Positions 14,620-21,454 of a stretch of 32,694 nucleotides of DNA are shown here, piece by piece. How positions within the stretch are numbered: position 1 is the first letter of the stretch; each line of letters begins with the position of its first letter. The notes under the pieces were generated by a model that saw only the letters and a list, made by a program, of their open reading frames with translations, did not search any database and was not told the origin of the DNA. The stretch lies in NCBI GenBank assembly GCA_964423545.1, contig CAYRFV010000023.1:1-32694 (forward strand), given 5' to 3'. Both the position numbers and the translations under genes were made by a program. This DNA comes from JALOOE01 sp964423545. Its GTDB lineage: Bacteria; Chloroflexota; Anaerolineae; CG2-30-64-16.

Positions 14620-15417
14620 TCATTCCAGGGTGAGCAGATAGCTCACCAGGTCATCCAACTGCTCACGGGTCAGCACGCCGCCGCAGCCGAGGCTGGGAGC
14701 GTAACCATCCACCAAGTAGGCGTTCGGAATAAGGAAGGACTCCCGGAGGTACTCCTCCGCGGAATAGCCGGACACGCGAGTCTTGGCAGTGGCGGCGATC
14801 TGCGAGAGGTCCGGGCCGGCGCCGCCCTCTCCGTGACCGGGCGCGCGATGGCATGCAGCACAGCCAGCCTTGTCGAAGAGCCGGCTGCCGTTTGCCACCT
14901 GCGCGGCCCTGGACCCGCGTTCCGGGGTCGGAATGACCAGTTCTGTAGGTTTGAAGTCGCCCTGCGCGGTCGCCTGCCAGTTACGTATGAACACAGCAAG
15001 GTTCCGGATCTCGTCCGGTCGCAGCGGGCCGCCGTAGGCCTGCGACCAAGCCGACATGGCAACGTTTCCATCACCGGCGTAAAGCGGCCGCGTCGCGGTG
15101 ATCCGGCCTTCGGCAATTGCGTGTTGGATGTACGCATCGAGTGTGCCCGGCCAGCCCACCTCACCCAGGCGGTTCTCGAAGAAAGCCCGGTCGTTAAGGG
15201 CTGGGCCGAGTTGCCCCACCCCCTCGCCGTTGATTCCGTGACAACTACGACAATGCTCGGCGAACAGGGCCGCCCCAGCCTCGATTCGCAGCGCCTGCTG
15301 CATCCGATCGCGACGCGCCATGCGCCTGGCCTCGGCATCGCCAGCGACTATCAGCAGCAGAAAGGTCGCCAGCGCAGCCAGCGCGCCAAACAGCAGATTG
15401 GCCCCCGGCCCACTCAT
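14620..15417 (-). CDS. Membrane-anchored diheme c-type cytochrome
   Basis: This protein has 265 residues with a single N-terminal membrane helix (LLFGALAALATFLLLIVAG) and two CXXCH motifs, CRSCH near residue 56 and CAACH near residue 185. VAMSAWSQAYGGP near residue 117 holds a possible Met ligand. It overlaps the cytochrome b stop by 4 bp (ATGA), so the two are probably made in step. By position it takes the role of cytochrome c1/f in a Rieske-cytochrome b complex. Diheme partners of this kind are known in other bacterial bc complexes. Confidence 0.88.
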   Translation of the reverse strand: MSGPGANLLFGALAALATFLLLIVAGDAEARRMARRDRMQQALRIEAGAALFAEHCRSCHGINGEGVGQLGPALNDRAFFENRLGEVGWPGTLDAYIQHAIAEGRITATRPLYAGDGNVAMSAWSQAYGGPLRPDEIRNLAVFIRNWQATAQGDFKPTELVIPTPERGSRAAQVANGSRLFDKAGCAACHRAPGHGEGGAGPDLSQIAATAKTRVSGYSAEEYLRESFLIPNAYLVDGYAPSLGCGGVLTREQLDDLVSYLLTLE

Positions 15418-17006
15418 GGCCTCACCTCATTGGCGCGCTGACGGTGCAGGTAGAGATCGCGCTCGAAGGTCTGGCGGTTGCCGCGCTGTTGATCTGTCCA
15501 CGAGATCCGGATCGTCACGCGCTTCAGGTCTTGCTGCCACTCCTGAACAATCAGGAGGGCCTGTGCCTCGGGCAGATGCCCGCGCTCACCGGCCTCCGCC
15601 ACCAGGCGGCTGTATTCGGTGAGTACATTGCGAAATGGGGCGGGCAGATCGGTCGACTCGGTTGCACCCACGATGTAAACGCCGACCGGCAGCGCATCGA
15701 ACGGCACGCTGCGCAGCGGGCCGACCCCTTCTTCGGGGGCCAGCGCTTGTGCGATGGCAGTCGCCGGCGGCAGCGCTATGCCGAAGTGTGGGGTGCCCAT
15801 ATAGCTCAGCGCCAGGAGTGCAGCCAGGCTTGCCGCGGTGATCGCCAGGGCCAGCGGTCGGTGCCGCAGCAGGCGCCGAGACGAGCGGTCGAGATAGGGC
15901 GCTGCCAGCAGCAGCGCGATCAGCGCCAACGGCGCGACCACACCCATCAGCGTCACATCGCCGAGCTTGAGGAGGCCCTGCACCCACAGGAAGAACCACG
16001 GCGCCTCAGTCTGCAATGGCGTGCGCTGCGGATTGGCATGCGTCTCAAGCGGAGCGTCGTAGAAGAAGAAGGACGCAGCGACCAGCGCCAGGAGGCCGGC
16101 GCAAACCAGGAACGCCTCATGGGTCAACAGATCGGGCAGGAAGTCGATGCGCCGCGTCGCCTCCGCCCTGGCTTCGGGCGTAAGATCGCCCTCCTCCACC
16201 TCAGCGGGGAGGGAGATACCGTGCCTGCGGGCAACGCCGTAGTAATGCACACCCAGGACGATAGCGGCAAGTGCGGGCAGGAGGATGACGTGCAGCAGAT
16301 AGAAGCGCAACAGGCCGTCGGCGCCGATCTCGGCGCCCCCGCGCAGCAGCCCGTTCAGTTCATCGCCGATCAGCGGCACGGCTGCAGCCATGCTCGTTCC
16401 GATCGTCACGGCCCAGTATGCCAGTTGATCCCACGGCAGCAGGTAGCCGCTGAAGGTCAGCGCCAGCGTCATCAGCCCCAGGAACACGCCGGTCAGCCAG
16501 GTGAACGCCCGCTTGCCGCGGTGAGAAGCCGTCAGGAAGGTGCGCAGCATGTGCAGGAAGGCGAAGATCACCATCCCTTCGGCGGCCAGGCGGTGAACAT
16601 CGCGCAGTAACTCCCCGAATGGCACCCGCGTCATCAGGCGCCAGATCGACTCGTACGCGCCCTCGGGTGTCGGCAGATAGTAGAGCATCAGCACCAGCCC
16701 GGTGACGGCTTCCACAAGGAAGAAGAAGGTGGTGAAGAAGCCCAGTCGGAAGGTGTGAGTGAAGCGGGTGCTGGCCTGGGCATAGAAGCGAGGCCGCAGG
16801 TGCAGCAGCATGCTGTTAGTGTGCGCGCGATAGCGCGGGTTGGGCCACTCCGTCGCCGGATCGCCTCGCAGGAGGGCCCGCAGCTCACTCAGCCCCATGC
16901 CGGCCGCCAGGTTGCGCGCCAGGCGATCCGCCGCTCCGCCGCGAGTGCGCTCCTGACTCGTCCTGGTTCGAGGGTGCGCTTCTGCGGGTGACTCGTCAAC
17001 TGCCAC
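15414..17006 (-). CDS. Cytochrome b (b6/subunit IV fused) with long C-terminal tail
   Basis: This quinol-oxidising membrane subunit has 530 residues. Heme-ligand pairs are visible: HRLAAEGMVIFAFLH (HX13H) and HVILLPALAAIVLGVH (HX14H, the b6-type spacing). The subunit IV part follows in the same chain with APWFFLWVQGLLKLGD where most proteins have PEWY; the Glu of PEWY is thus Pro here. After the last helix comes a soluble tail of about 110 residues (from PEEGVGPLRS to the end) with no recognised domain. The GTG at 17006 has GAGGG about 7 nt upstream and overlaps the Rieske gene by 11 bp; GTG 17021 is an alternative. It is the second gene of the bc operon. Confidence 0.9.
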   Translation of the reverse strand: MAVDESPAEAHPRTRTSQERTRGGAADRLARNLAAGMGLSELRALLRGDPATEWPNPRYRAHTNSMLLHLRPRFYAQASTRFTHTFRLGFFTTFFFLVEAVTGLVLMLYYLPTPEGAYESIWRLMTRVPFGELLRDVHRLAAEGMVIFAFLHMLRTFLTASHRGKRAFTWLTGVFLGLMTLALTFSGYLLPWDQLAYWAVTIGTSMAAAVPLIGDELNGLLRGGAEIGADGLLRFYLLHVILLPALAAIVLGVHYYGVARRHGISLPAEVEEGDLTPEARAEATRRIDFLPDLLTHEAFLVCAGLLALVAASFFFYDAPLETHANPQRTPLQTEAPWFFLWVQGLLKLGDVTLMGVVAPLALIALLLAAPYLDRSSRRLLRHRPLALAITAASLAALLALSYMGTPHFGIALPPATAIAQALAPEEGVGPLRSVPFDALPVGVYIVGATESTDLPAPFRNVLTEYSRLVAEAGERGHLPEAQALLIVQEWQQDLKRVTIRISWTDQQRGNRQTFERDLYLHRQRANEVRP

Positions 17007-17676
17007 GTTCGACCCTCGCACTGCCAGGCCTGCCCATGATCAGGCGGCCGGTATCCACCATCACTCGCAGTTCGGAGCCAGCCGGGACCTCCTCAGCGCC
17101 GCCAGCAGAGCCGGCATCGTCTGCACCATCGGTCGTTGTCGCCCCACCGGCTTCCTTCACTGATTCGCCGGGCAGCGCACTCCCTGGCACAGCCACGGGA
17201 CCGCCGCGCCGCGGGTCCGTCTCAGCGACGACCTCACCCGCCGGCGTCACGAGTTTGACCGGGAATTGATCCAGGCTGCGAGATGCCGGTCCGGTGATCA
17301 GCCGGCCCGAGCGATCGAATTGCGATCCGTGGCAGGGGCAGACGAATGCGTTGGCTTGGTCGTCCCAGGTCAGCAGGCAGTTGAGATGCGTGCACACCTT
17401 ATAGAGGGCGCACACACCCTCAGACGTGCGCACCAGGAAGAACCGTCCGGCCGGGTGATTCGACGGCGGCGCGGCGGAATCCGGGAGATCGGTCACCCGG
17501 CCCAGGTCGAACTGCCCGCCGAACTCCCCGGCGACTGCGCGTGGTTGCGCAAAGCGCAGTCCTACACTGAACAACTTGGCTATCAGTGCGGCGGAAGCCG
17601 CCAGCAGACCCCAACTCAATAACTCGCGCCGCCCCAATCGGGCAGCGCGAGAGTCCTGCGCAAGATATCGGCTCAT
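16996..17676 (-). CDS. Rieske iron-sulfur protein of the bc complex
   Basis: This 226-residue protein is anchored by one N-terminal helix (ELLSWGLLAASAALIAKLF) after RLGRRE, which resembles a Tat motif. The 2Fe-2S ligands are in CTHLNC and CPCHGSQFD; LITGPASRSLDQFPVKL closes the cluster-binding fold. About 65 residues rich in Gly, Ala and Asp follow the fold, longer than usual. ATG 17676 has AAGGA about 10 nt upstream; a longer frame to 17781 crosses the 5' hairpin and is rejected. It heads the operon Rieske, cytochrome b, diheme c, triheme c, transcribed from the promoter near 17791. Confidence 0.92.
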   Translation of the reverse strand: MSRYLAQDSRAARLGRRELLSWGLLAASAALIAKLFSVGLRFAQPRAVAGEFGGQFDLGRVTDLPDSAAPPSNHPAGRFFLVRTSEGVCALYKVCTHLNCLLTWDDQANAFVCPCHGSQFDRSGRLITGPASRSLDQFPVKLVTPAGEVVAETDPRRGGPVAVPGSALPGESVKEAGGATTTDGADDAGSAGGAEEVPAGSELRVMVDTGRLIMGRPGSARVERGS

Positions 17677-17719
17677 GGAAGTGGGATCCTTGACTCGAGA
17701 GGCTGGGTTCCACCCGTGC

Positions 17720-17751
17720 CGACTACCTTCAGGCCCCACTGAAGGTAGTCG
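17720..17751. promoter_or_regulatory. Perfect 13-bp hairpin in the Rieske operon leader
   Basis: CGACTACCTTCAG and CTGAAGGTAGTCG form a perfect stem around the 6-nt loop GCCCCA. It lies between the predicted start (about 17784) and the Rieske ATG (17676), within the leader. There is no T-run, so a simple terminator is unlikely. RNA control, stabilisation or an operator are possible. Confidence 0.65.
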
Positions 17752-17790
17752 ACGTCCAAGGAGGAGGGAAGCATCCTGCACCCTGCTATT

Positions 17791-17867
17791 AGGATAGCAG
17801 CAGGAGTTTAAGATAGCTTTCAGACATGCAGCAGAGGGGGTTAAGGTTCGGTGAAGAGACCTTAACC
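17791..17867 (-). promoter_or_regulatory. 11-bp-phased repeats and -10 of the bc-complex operon
   Basis: On the minus strand, units start at exact 11-bp steps: CTTCACC (17856), CTTAACC (17845), CTGCTGC (17834), CTGAAAG (17823), CTTAAAC (17812). An extended -10, TGC-TATCCT (17796-17791), follows. The -10 begins 16 bp after the start of the last unit, as in the phn and PAP2-ugp promoters. GGTTAAGGT and ACCTTAACC (17839-17867) also form a 9-bp inverted repeat over the distal units. CTGCTAT and ATAGCAG (17783-17800) form another across the -10. I infer a shared regulator with the phosphorus genes. Confidence 0.5.
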
Positions 17868-17912
17868 TGGTGGCGCAGGGGCGGCGGAGGAAGGTTGCCC
17901 CAGACGCCCCGG

Positions 17913-19601
17913 TCAGTCGTCAACCACCGCGGCATAGGGCACGCGCACGCAGCCCCTTGGCGTGGGTTCGCCGGCTTGCGCCACCCTCGGCCAATGCGGT
18001 GGCATTGCGATCGGCCGCGCCAGTCGCCGCCAGTCGTGCTCGTAGATTCGGGCGAGGTAGCGGGCAATCTCCTCGTCGAAGAAAATGAGACTGGCATCGC
18101 GATTCGTGCTGACCCCCTCGTTGGACCAGTTGTGGCTGCCCAGCATCGCCACCTTCCCGTCCACGATGATCGCCTTGTTGTGGCAGCCGGGCTGGAGACG
18201 GATGATCTCGCGCGGAAATCCCAGTGCCAGCAAAATGTCGACGCTCTCTTGCCTCATGAAGTCACGGCAGATGATCCGAACGTCCAGTCCTTCAGCGATC
18301 TTCGCTCTCAGCGCGCCCACGAGCAGTTGAAACGCGGGGAAGTCTTCACCCGTGTTGCGGAAGTTGATGTACTGGTTCTGGAACCACACGCTCTCCGTGG
18401 CCGAGCGGATCAGTGCGAGGGTGTGCCCGGCGTAATTGTCCGGCGTGAGGAGCGGCTGGACCCTGACCCGGCGCGACAGTCGCAGCGGCGGAAACAATTG
18501 GGGTGGTCCGGCGAACTGGACCGGCGGTTCCGGCCCGACTTCGGTGACGAACAGATCGGGGAGCGTGAACGCTTCCGCCGCGCCTCTGGCGGCGATCAGC
18601 TCAGCATCGCGCTGGATGTAGCTCTCGAAAACCTCGGCCAGTCGCTCACCTGTGACGATGGCATGGTACTCGCGATTGTACAGCTGCTGAAAGCCAGCCG
18701 GCAGGGCATCCGCCGCCTCACCGAACGGACGCACCGGGGGCTGGTTCGATGACTGCCAGTTGCCGCTCGAAAGCCAGAAGCTGCGTCCGTCACGCACCGC
18801 CACCTTGATATGATAGGCTGAGGCCCACAGACCGTCCGGCCGTCCCCTGGAGACGACGGTCGCCCACGACAGACGGAAGCGACCGCCCATGGCGCCGGCG
18901 AGCTCGGCAAGGATCGCGGGTTCCGGCAAGTCCTGAGCCTTGACGCCGAACTTCGCGGGGGGCTCGGGCGCCGGGTGCAGCACCAGGCTGAGGGTGCGAT
19001 CGGTGGGCGCCATGGCATCTCGCACGGCCCGGAAGATGTGAGGCGCTGTGAACTGGTACATGCCCACGGTGAGCCGGCTCTGGACGCCGGCCAGAAACGT
19101 CTCCAGTTCGCTCCAGCCGGCCTCCGGGCTGACGCAAATCGTGACTTCCATGGACTCATCGATGCGCGGCAGAGCCTGCGGATCGAGCGGCTGGTAACTG
19201 CCGCTCCTGGGCGGCGCAAACTCGACCGGCGGCGCCTCGTCGCTGAGCAGCCGTTCGAGCGCAGAGGGCGCTGGGCCGCGCGTGCTGAAGGCCACCCATG
19301 GCTCGCCCTGTCCCAGGGCGGCGAGCTGCTCATCGGGCGTAGCGTCCTCGACACAGAACGCGGTTCCGAACCGGCGGGCCAGGAGCGCAGTGTCGATGGC
19401 GTCGGGCGGCGTGCCCGGCACCACTGCGACAACGATTGCCGGTGTTGGCGCACCTGAACGCGGCAGAAGATAGCCGGGGCGGACCAGCACCACCTCTTCC
19501 GACTGCATCAGCGCCGCGCGCGCGGCAGCCAGAGCTCGCATGATCGGCTGGAACGCCACACGCACAGCGTCTGGGATCGTGAGCAGATCGTTCTGGGCCA
19601 T
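17913..19601 (-). CDS. Phospholipase D-family protein with two HKD motifs
   Basis: This 562-residue protein belongs to the PLD superfamily, whose members cut or transfer phosphodiesters in lipids or nucleic acids. Both active-site motifs are intact: HIKVAVRDGRSFWLSSGN from residue 264, and HNKAIIVDGKVAMLGSHN from about residue 474. About 150 N-terminal residues precede the first PLD domain and are not recognised. No signal peptide or membrane segment is visible, so it is probably cytoplasmic. ATG 19601 directly follows GGAGGGGAGG; the longer frame to 19748 would run into the protease gene and is rejected. It lies 40 bp after the C25-like protease and shares its promoter. Whether its substrate is DNA, RNA or lipid cannot be told. 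Confidence 0.82.
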   Translation of the reverse strand: MAQNDLLTIPDAVRVAFQPIMRALAAARAALMQSEEVVLVRPGYLLPRSGAPTPAIVVAVVPGTPPDAIDTALLARRFGTAFCVEDATPDEQLAALGQGEPWVAFSTRGPAPSALERLLSDEAPPVEFAPPRSGSYQPLDPQALPRIDESMEVTICVSPEAGWSELETFLAGVQSRLTVGMYQFTAPHIFRAVRDAMAPTDRTLSLVLHPAPEPPAKFGVKAQDLPEPAILAELAGAMGGRFRLSWATVVSRGRPDGLWASAYHIKVAVRDGRSFWLSSGNWQSSNQPPVRPFGEAADALPAGFQQLYNREYHAIVTGERLAEVFESYIQRDAELIAARGAAEAFTLPDLFVTEVGPEPPVQFAGPPQLFPPLRLSRRVRVQPLLTPDNYAGHTLALIRSATESVWFQNQYINFRNTGEDFPAFQLLVGALRAKIAEGLDVRIICRDFMRQESVDILLALGFPREIIRLQPGCHNKAIIVDGKVAMLGSHNWSNEGVSTNRDASLIFFDEEIARYLARIYEHDWRRLARPIAMPPHWPRVAQAGEPTPRGCVRVPYAAVVDD

Positions 19602-19641
19602 CCTCCCCTCCGGCGACATCGGCGCCCCACCACCGGTGCTG

Positions 19642-21093
19642 CTACTGCTGCAGCACCTCCGTGCGAATGCGTGCTGCAGGATCACCGAGCAAGACGTAGT
19701 TCTGCGCGTCGTTGCGCTCCAGCCAGCGCAGCACGAGCTCCACTTCATCGAGCTTCATGGCGTCGGGCGCGGTGGGCGAGACGGACGAAAGCAGTTGTAC
19801 GGAAAGAGCGGCAAAGCGCTGGCCGAACTGGGTCATCAGCGCGAGACCCACGCGCATGCCGCTGAGCATCAACCCCAGGCTGTTGCGGAACGGCATGATC
19901 TGCGCGCCCGTCGCTTTCGGCGGCTTGATCGAGAACCCAAAGGCCCGGTCGATGTGGCCGATCACCCCCAGCGCGGCGCCTCCGGGGTGAGACAACAGAC
20001 GCTGCGGCAGCGCAGCCACGAAGGGATGCGGCGCCAGCGCCGGCTCATGATCCGGCGTCTCGAAGTCGAGCAGAAACTGATCCTTGTCGGGTGTGCCGGC
20101 GCCGCAACAGGCAAAGAAGACGGCCACCATGCCATGGACCCTGGCGGACTCGGGCACATCGGCCGCGGCCAGGCAGTGCTCGGTGCGCACCGCGCCATAG
20201 CCGGGCCAGTTCTGACACAAAAGCCCGCCCTGCTCAGCGCGCTGTTTGGGCTGACCCGCCCTGTACACCAATCCGTGCGATGCGGTGAAGAGCACCGCCG
20301 GGGGTCGTTCGGCATCGAAAACGCCGAGCAGCGCTCCCCTGGTTGCATCGCGGCCCTGGTAGACGCGTTGCCGATACCCGACCTCAGCATGCACCGGCTG
20401 CCTCAGGGCGGCGGAGGCGCCCTCGACGCCATGGGCCAGCGGTCGGATCAGCAGCGAGTTGCTGAGGGCAGTGGCCGCGTCTCCGGGGTGGCGGGGGCTC
20501 CAATAGACGATCTCCCGCGACGCATCGACCTCGGCTGTCGTCTCGTACGCCACAATCGACCGGGCGTAGCAAGCGTAGTCCTCGGCTTGCTCGAACGCGA
20601 GGCGGCCGACAGCATACTCGCTGCCGAGCAGATACTGGAACTCGAAGGGGATCTCGGTCGGCGCACCGACCAGCAGCAGATAGCACGGGACGAGATCCGG
20701 ATTGGCGCTGCCGGCCCACACGCCGTAGCGCTGGTGCCAATCGCGCACCAGCTCGCCTCGCCGATACTCCAGCACCTTGAAGCGATCGAGCGCCTGGCGC
20801 CGGCGATGCTCGATGAGCGGCTGCAACGCCGCGCGCACCGGTTCCGGCGCGTCCTCATGAAACACGATGCCCCAGCCCGCCTGGTCCAACCGTCCCAGGT
20901 CCACGCCCAGGAGCGCGGCGATCCCGCGCGTGCCAGCGTCGCACGACGCAGCGATGTTGGCGCCGCCGGGCGTGCGAATGATCTGCTTCGCCAGCTCAGT
21001 GAGTGGCGCCGGTGGCACGGCATAGTCGCCCGTGTCGGGGTCGATCCCATTGAAGTAGACAAGCGCAGAGTCGGAACTCCGGGTCGACTCCAT
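19642..21093 (-). CDS. Caspase/gingipain-fold (clan CD, C25-like) cysteine protease
   Basis: This 483-residue protein appears cytoplasmic, with no signal. CYLLLVGAPTEIPFEFQYLLGSEYAVGRLA from residue 137 resembles the C25 segment that precedes the catalytic domain. The candidate catalytic His is H273 in VLFTASHGLVY, and the candidate Cys is C329 or C330 in AVFFACCGAGTPD. GGAALGVIGHIDRAFGFS and the end YVLLGDPAARI are also typical of clan CD peptidases. ATG 21093 has GGAG at about 10 nt and a near-consensus promoter upstream. It is first in a two-gene unit with the PLD-family gene. The fold call is fairly firm; substrate and role are unknown. A CHAT-type regulator or a non-peptidase relative are alternatives. 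Confidence 0.68.
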   Translation of the reverse strand: MESTRSSDSALVYFNGIDPDTGDYAVPPAPLTELAKQIIRTPGGANIAASCDAGTRGIAALLGVDLGRLDQAGWGIVFHEDAPEPVRAALQPLIEHRRRQALDRFKVLEYRRGELVRDWHQRYGVWAGSANPDLVPCYLLLVGAPTEIPFEFQYLLGSEYAVGRLAFEQAEDYACYARSIVAYETTAEVDASREIVYWSPRHPGDAATALSNSLLIRPLAHGVEGASAALRQPVHAEVGYRQRVYQGRDATRGALLGVFDAERPPAVLFTASHGLVYRAGQPKQRAEQGGLLCQNWPGYGAVRTEHCLAAADVPESARVHGMVAVFFACCGAGTPDKDQFLLDFETPDHEPALAPHPFVAALPQRLLSHPGGAALGVIGHIDRAFGFSIKPPKATGAQIMPFRNSLGLMLSGMRVGLALMTQFGQRFAALSVQLLSSVSPTAPDAMKLDEVELVLRWLERNDAQNYVLLGDPAARIRTEVLQQ

Positions 21094-21140
21094 CAGGCAG
21101 GCTCCGGTATCGGGATCGGGTGGCGCTTCATGGCCAGGGG

Positions 21141-21169
21141 ATCATACTGCAAGGAGGCGAGTTTGTCAA
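21141..21169 (-). promoter_or_regulatory. Near-consensus sigma-70 promoter of the protease-PLD unit
   Basis: On the minus strand the -35 is TTGACA (21169-21164, 6/6) and the -10 is TATGAT (21146-21141, 5/6) with a 17-bp spacer. The start should fall near 21134, leaving a leader of about 40 nt. It is the best match to the consensus in this window and indicates strong, probably constitutive expression. Confidence 0.75.
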
Positions 21170-21296
21170 CTAATCGCTGCTTAATCCTGGGGGGAGGATG
21201 ACGCAATCGCCCAGGAGATTTGGCCAGGCTTCGCCGCCGAGCCGAGGCGACATCGGCTGGGCCGGACTCCTTCGTGTCAGGGTCGCGCACGCCGGC

Positions 21297-21331
21297 GTGA
21301 CGGCGGCCGTGACCCCATCGGCCGCCGTCAC
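21297..21331. other. Perfect 13-bp GC-rich hairpin between transcription units
   Basis: GTGACGGCGGCCG and CGGCCGCCGTCAC pair perfectly around a 9-nt loop. It lies between the stop of the 864-residue gene (21455) and the protease promoter. No T-run follows on either strand, so it may be a Rho-assisted or atypical terminator. I found no gene in 21094-21454. Confidence 0.6.
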
Positions 21332-21454
21332 ATCGCTGAACATCCGCACCCGCAGGTGCGATGCATGGTGAGCGCCGTTCTCTGCCGGACGCATAGCGTC
21401 TGCGGGTTTTCCCCTGGAGCCGGCTGCGGAGAATCGGCTGCAGGTGACGCGTGC

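Noticed and set aside
17839..17867. GGTTAAGGT/ACCTTAACC as a terminator of the PLD gene
   Set aside because: The stem is short and AT-rich and no T-run follows. It coincides with phased repeat units, so an operator role fits better.
19540..21201. Plus-strand 553-codon frame
   Set aside because: It is antisense to the C25-like protease and runs through its promoter; composition is shadow-like.
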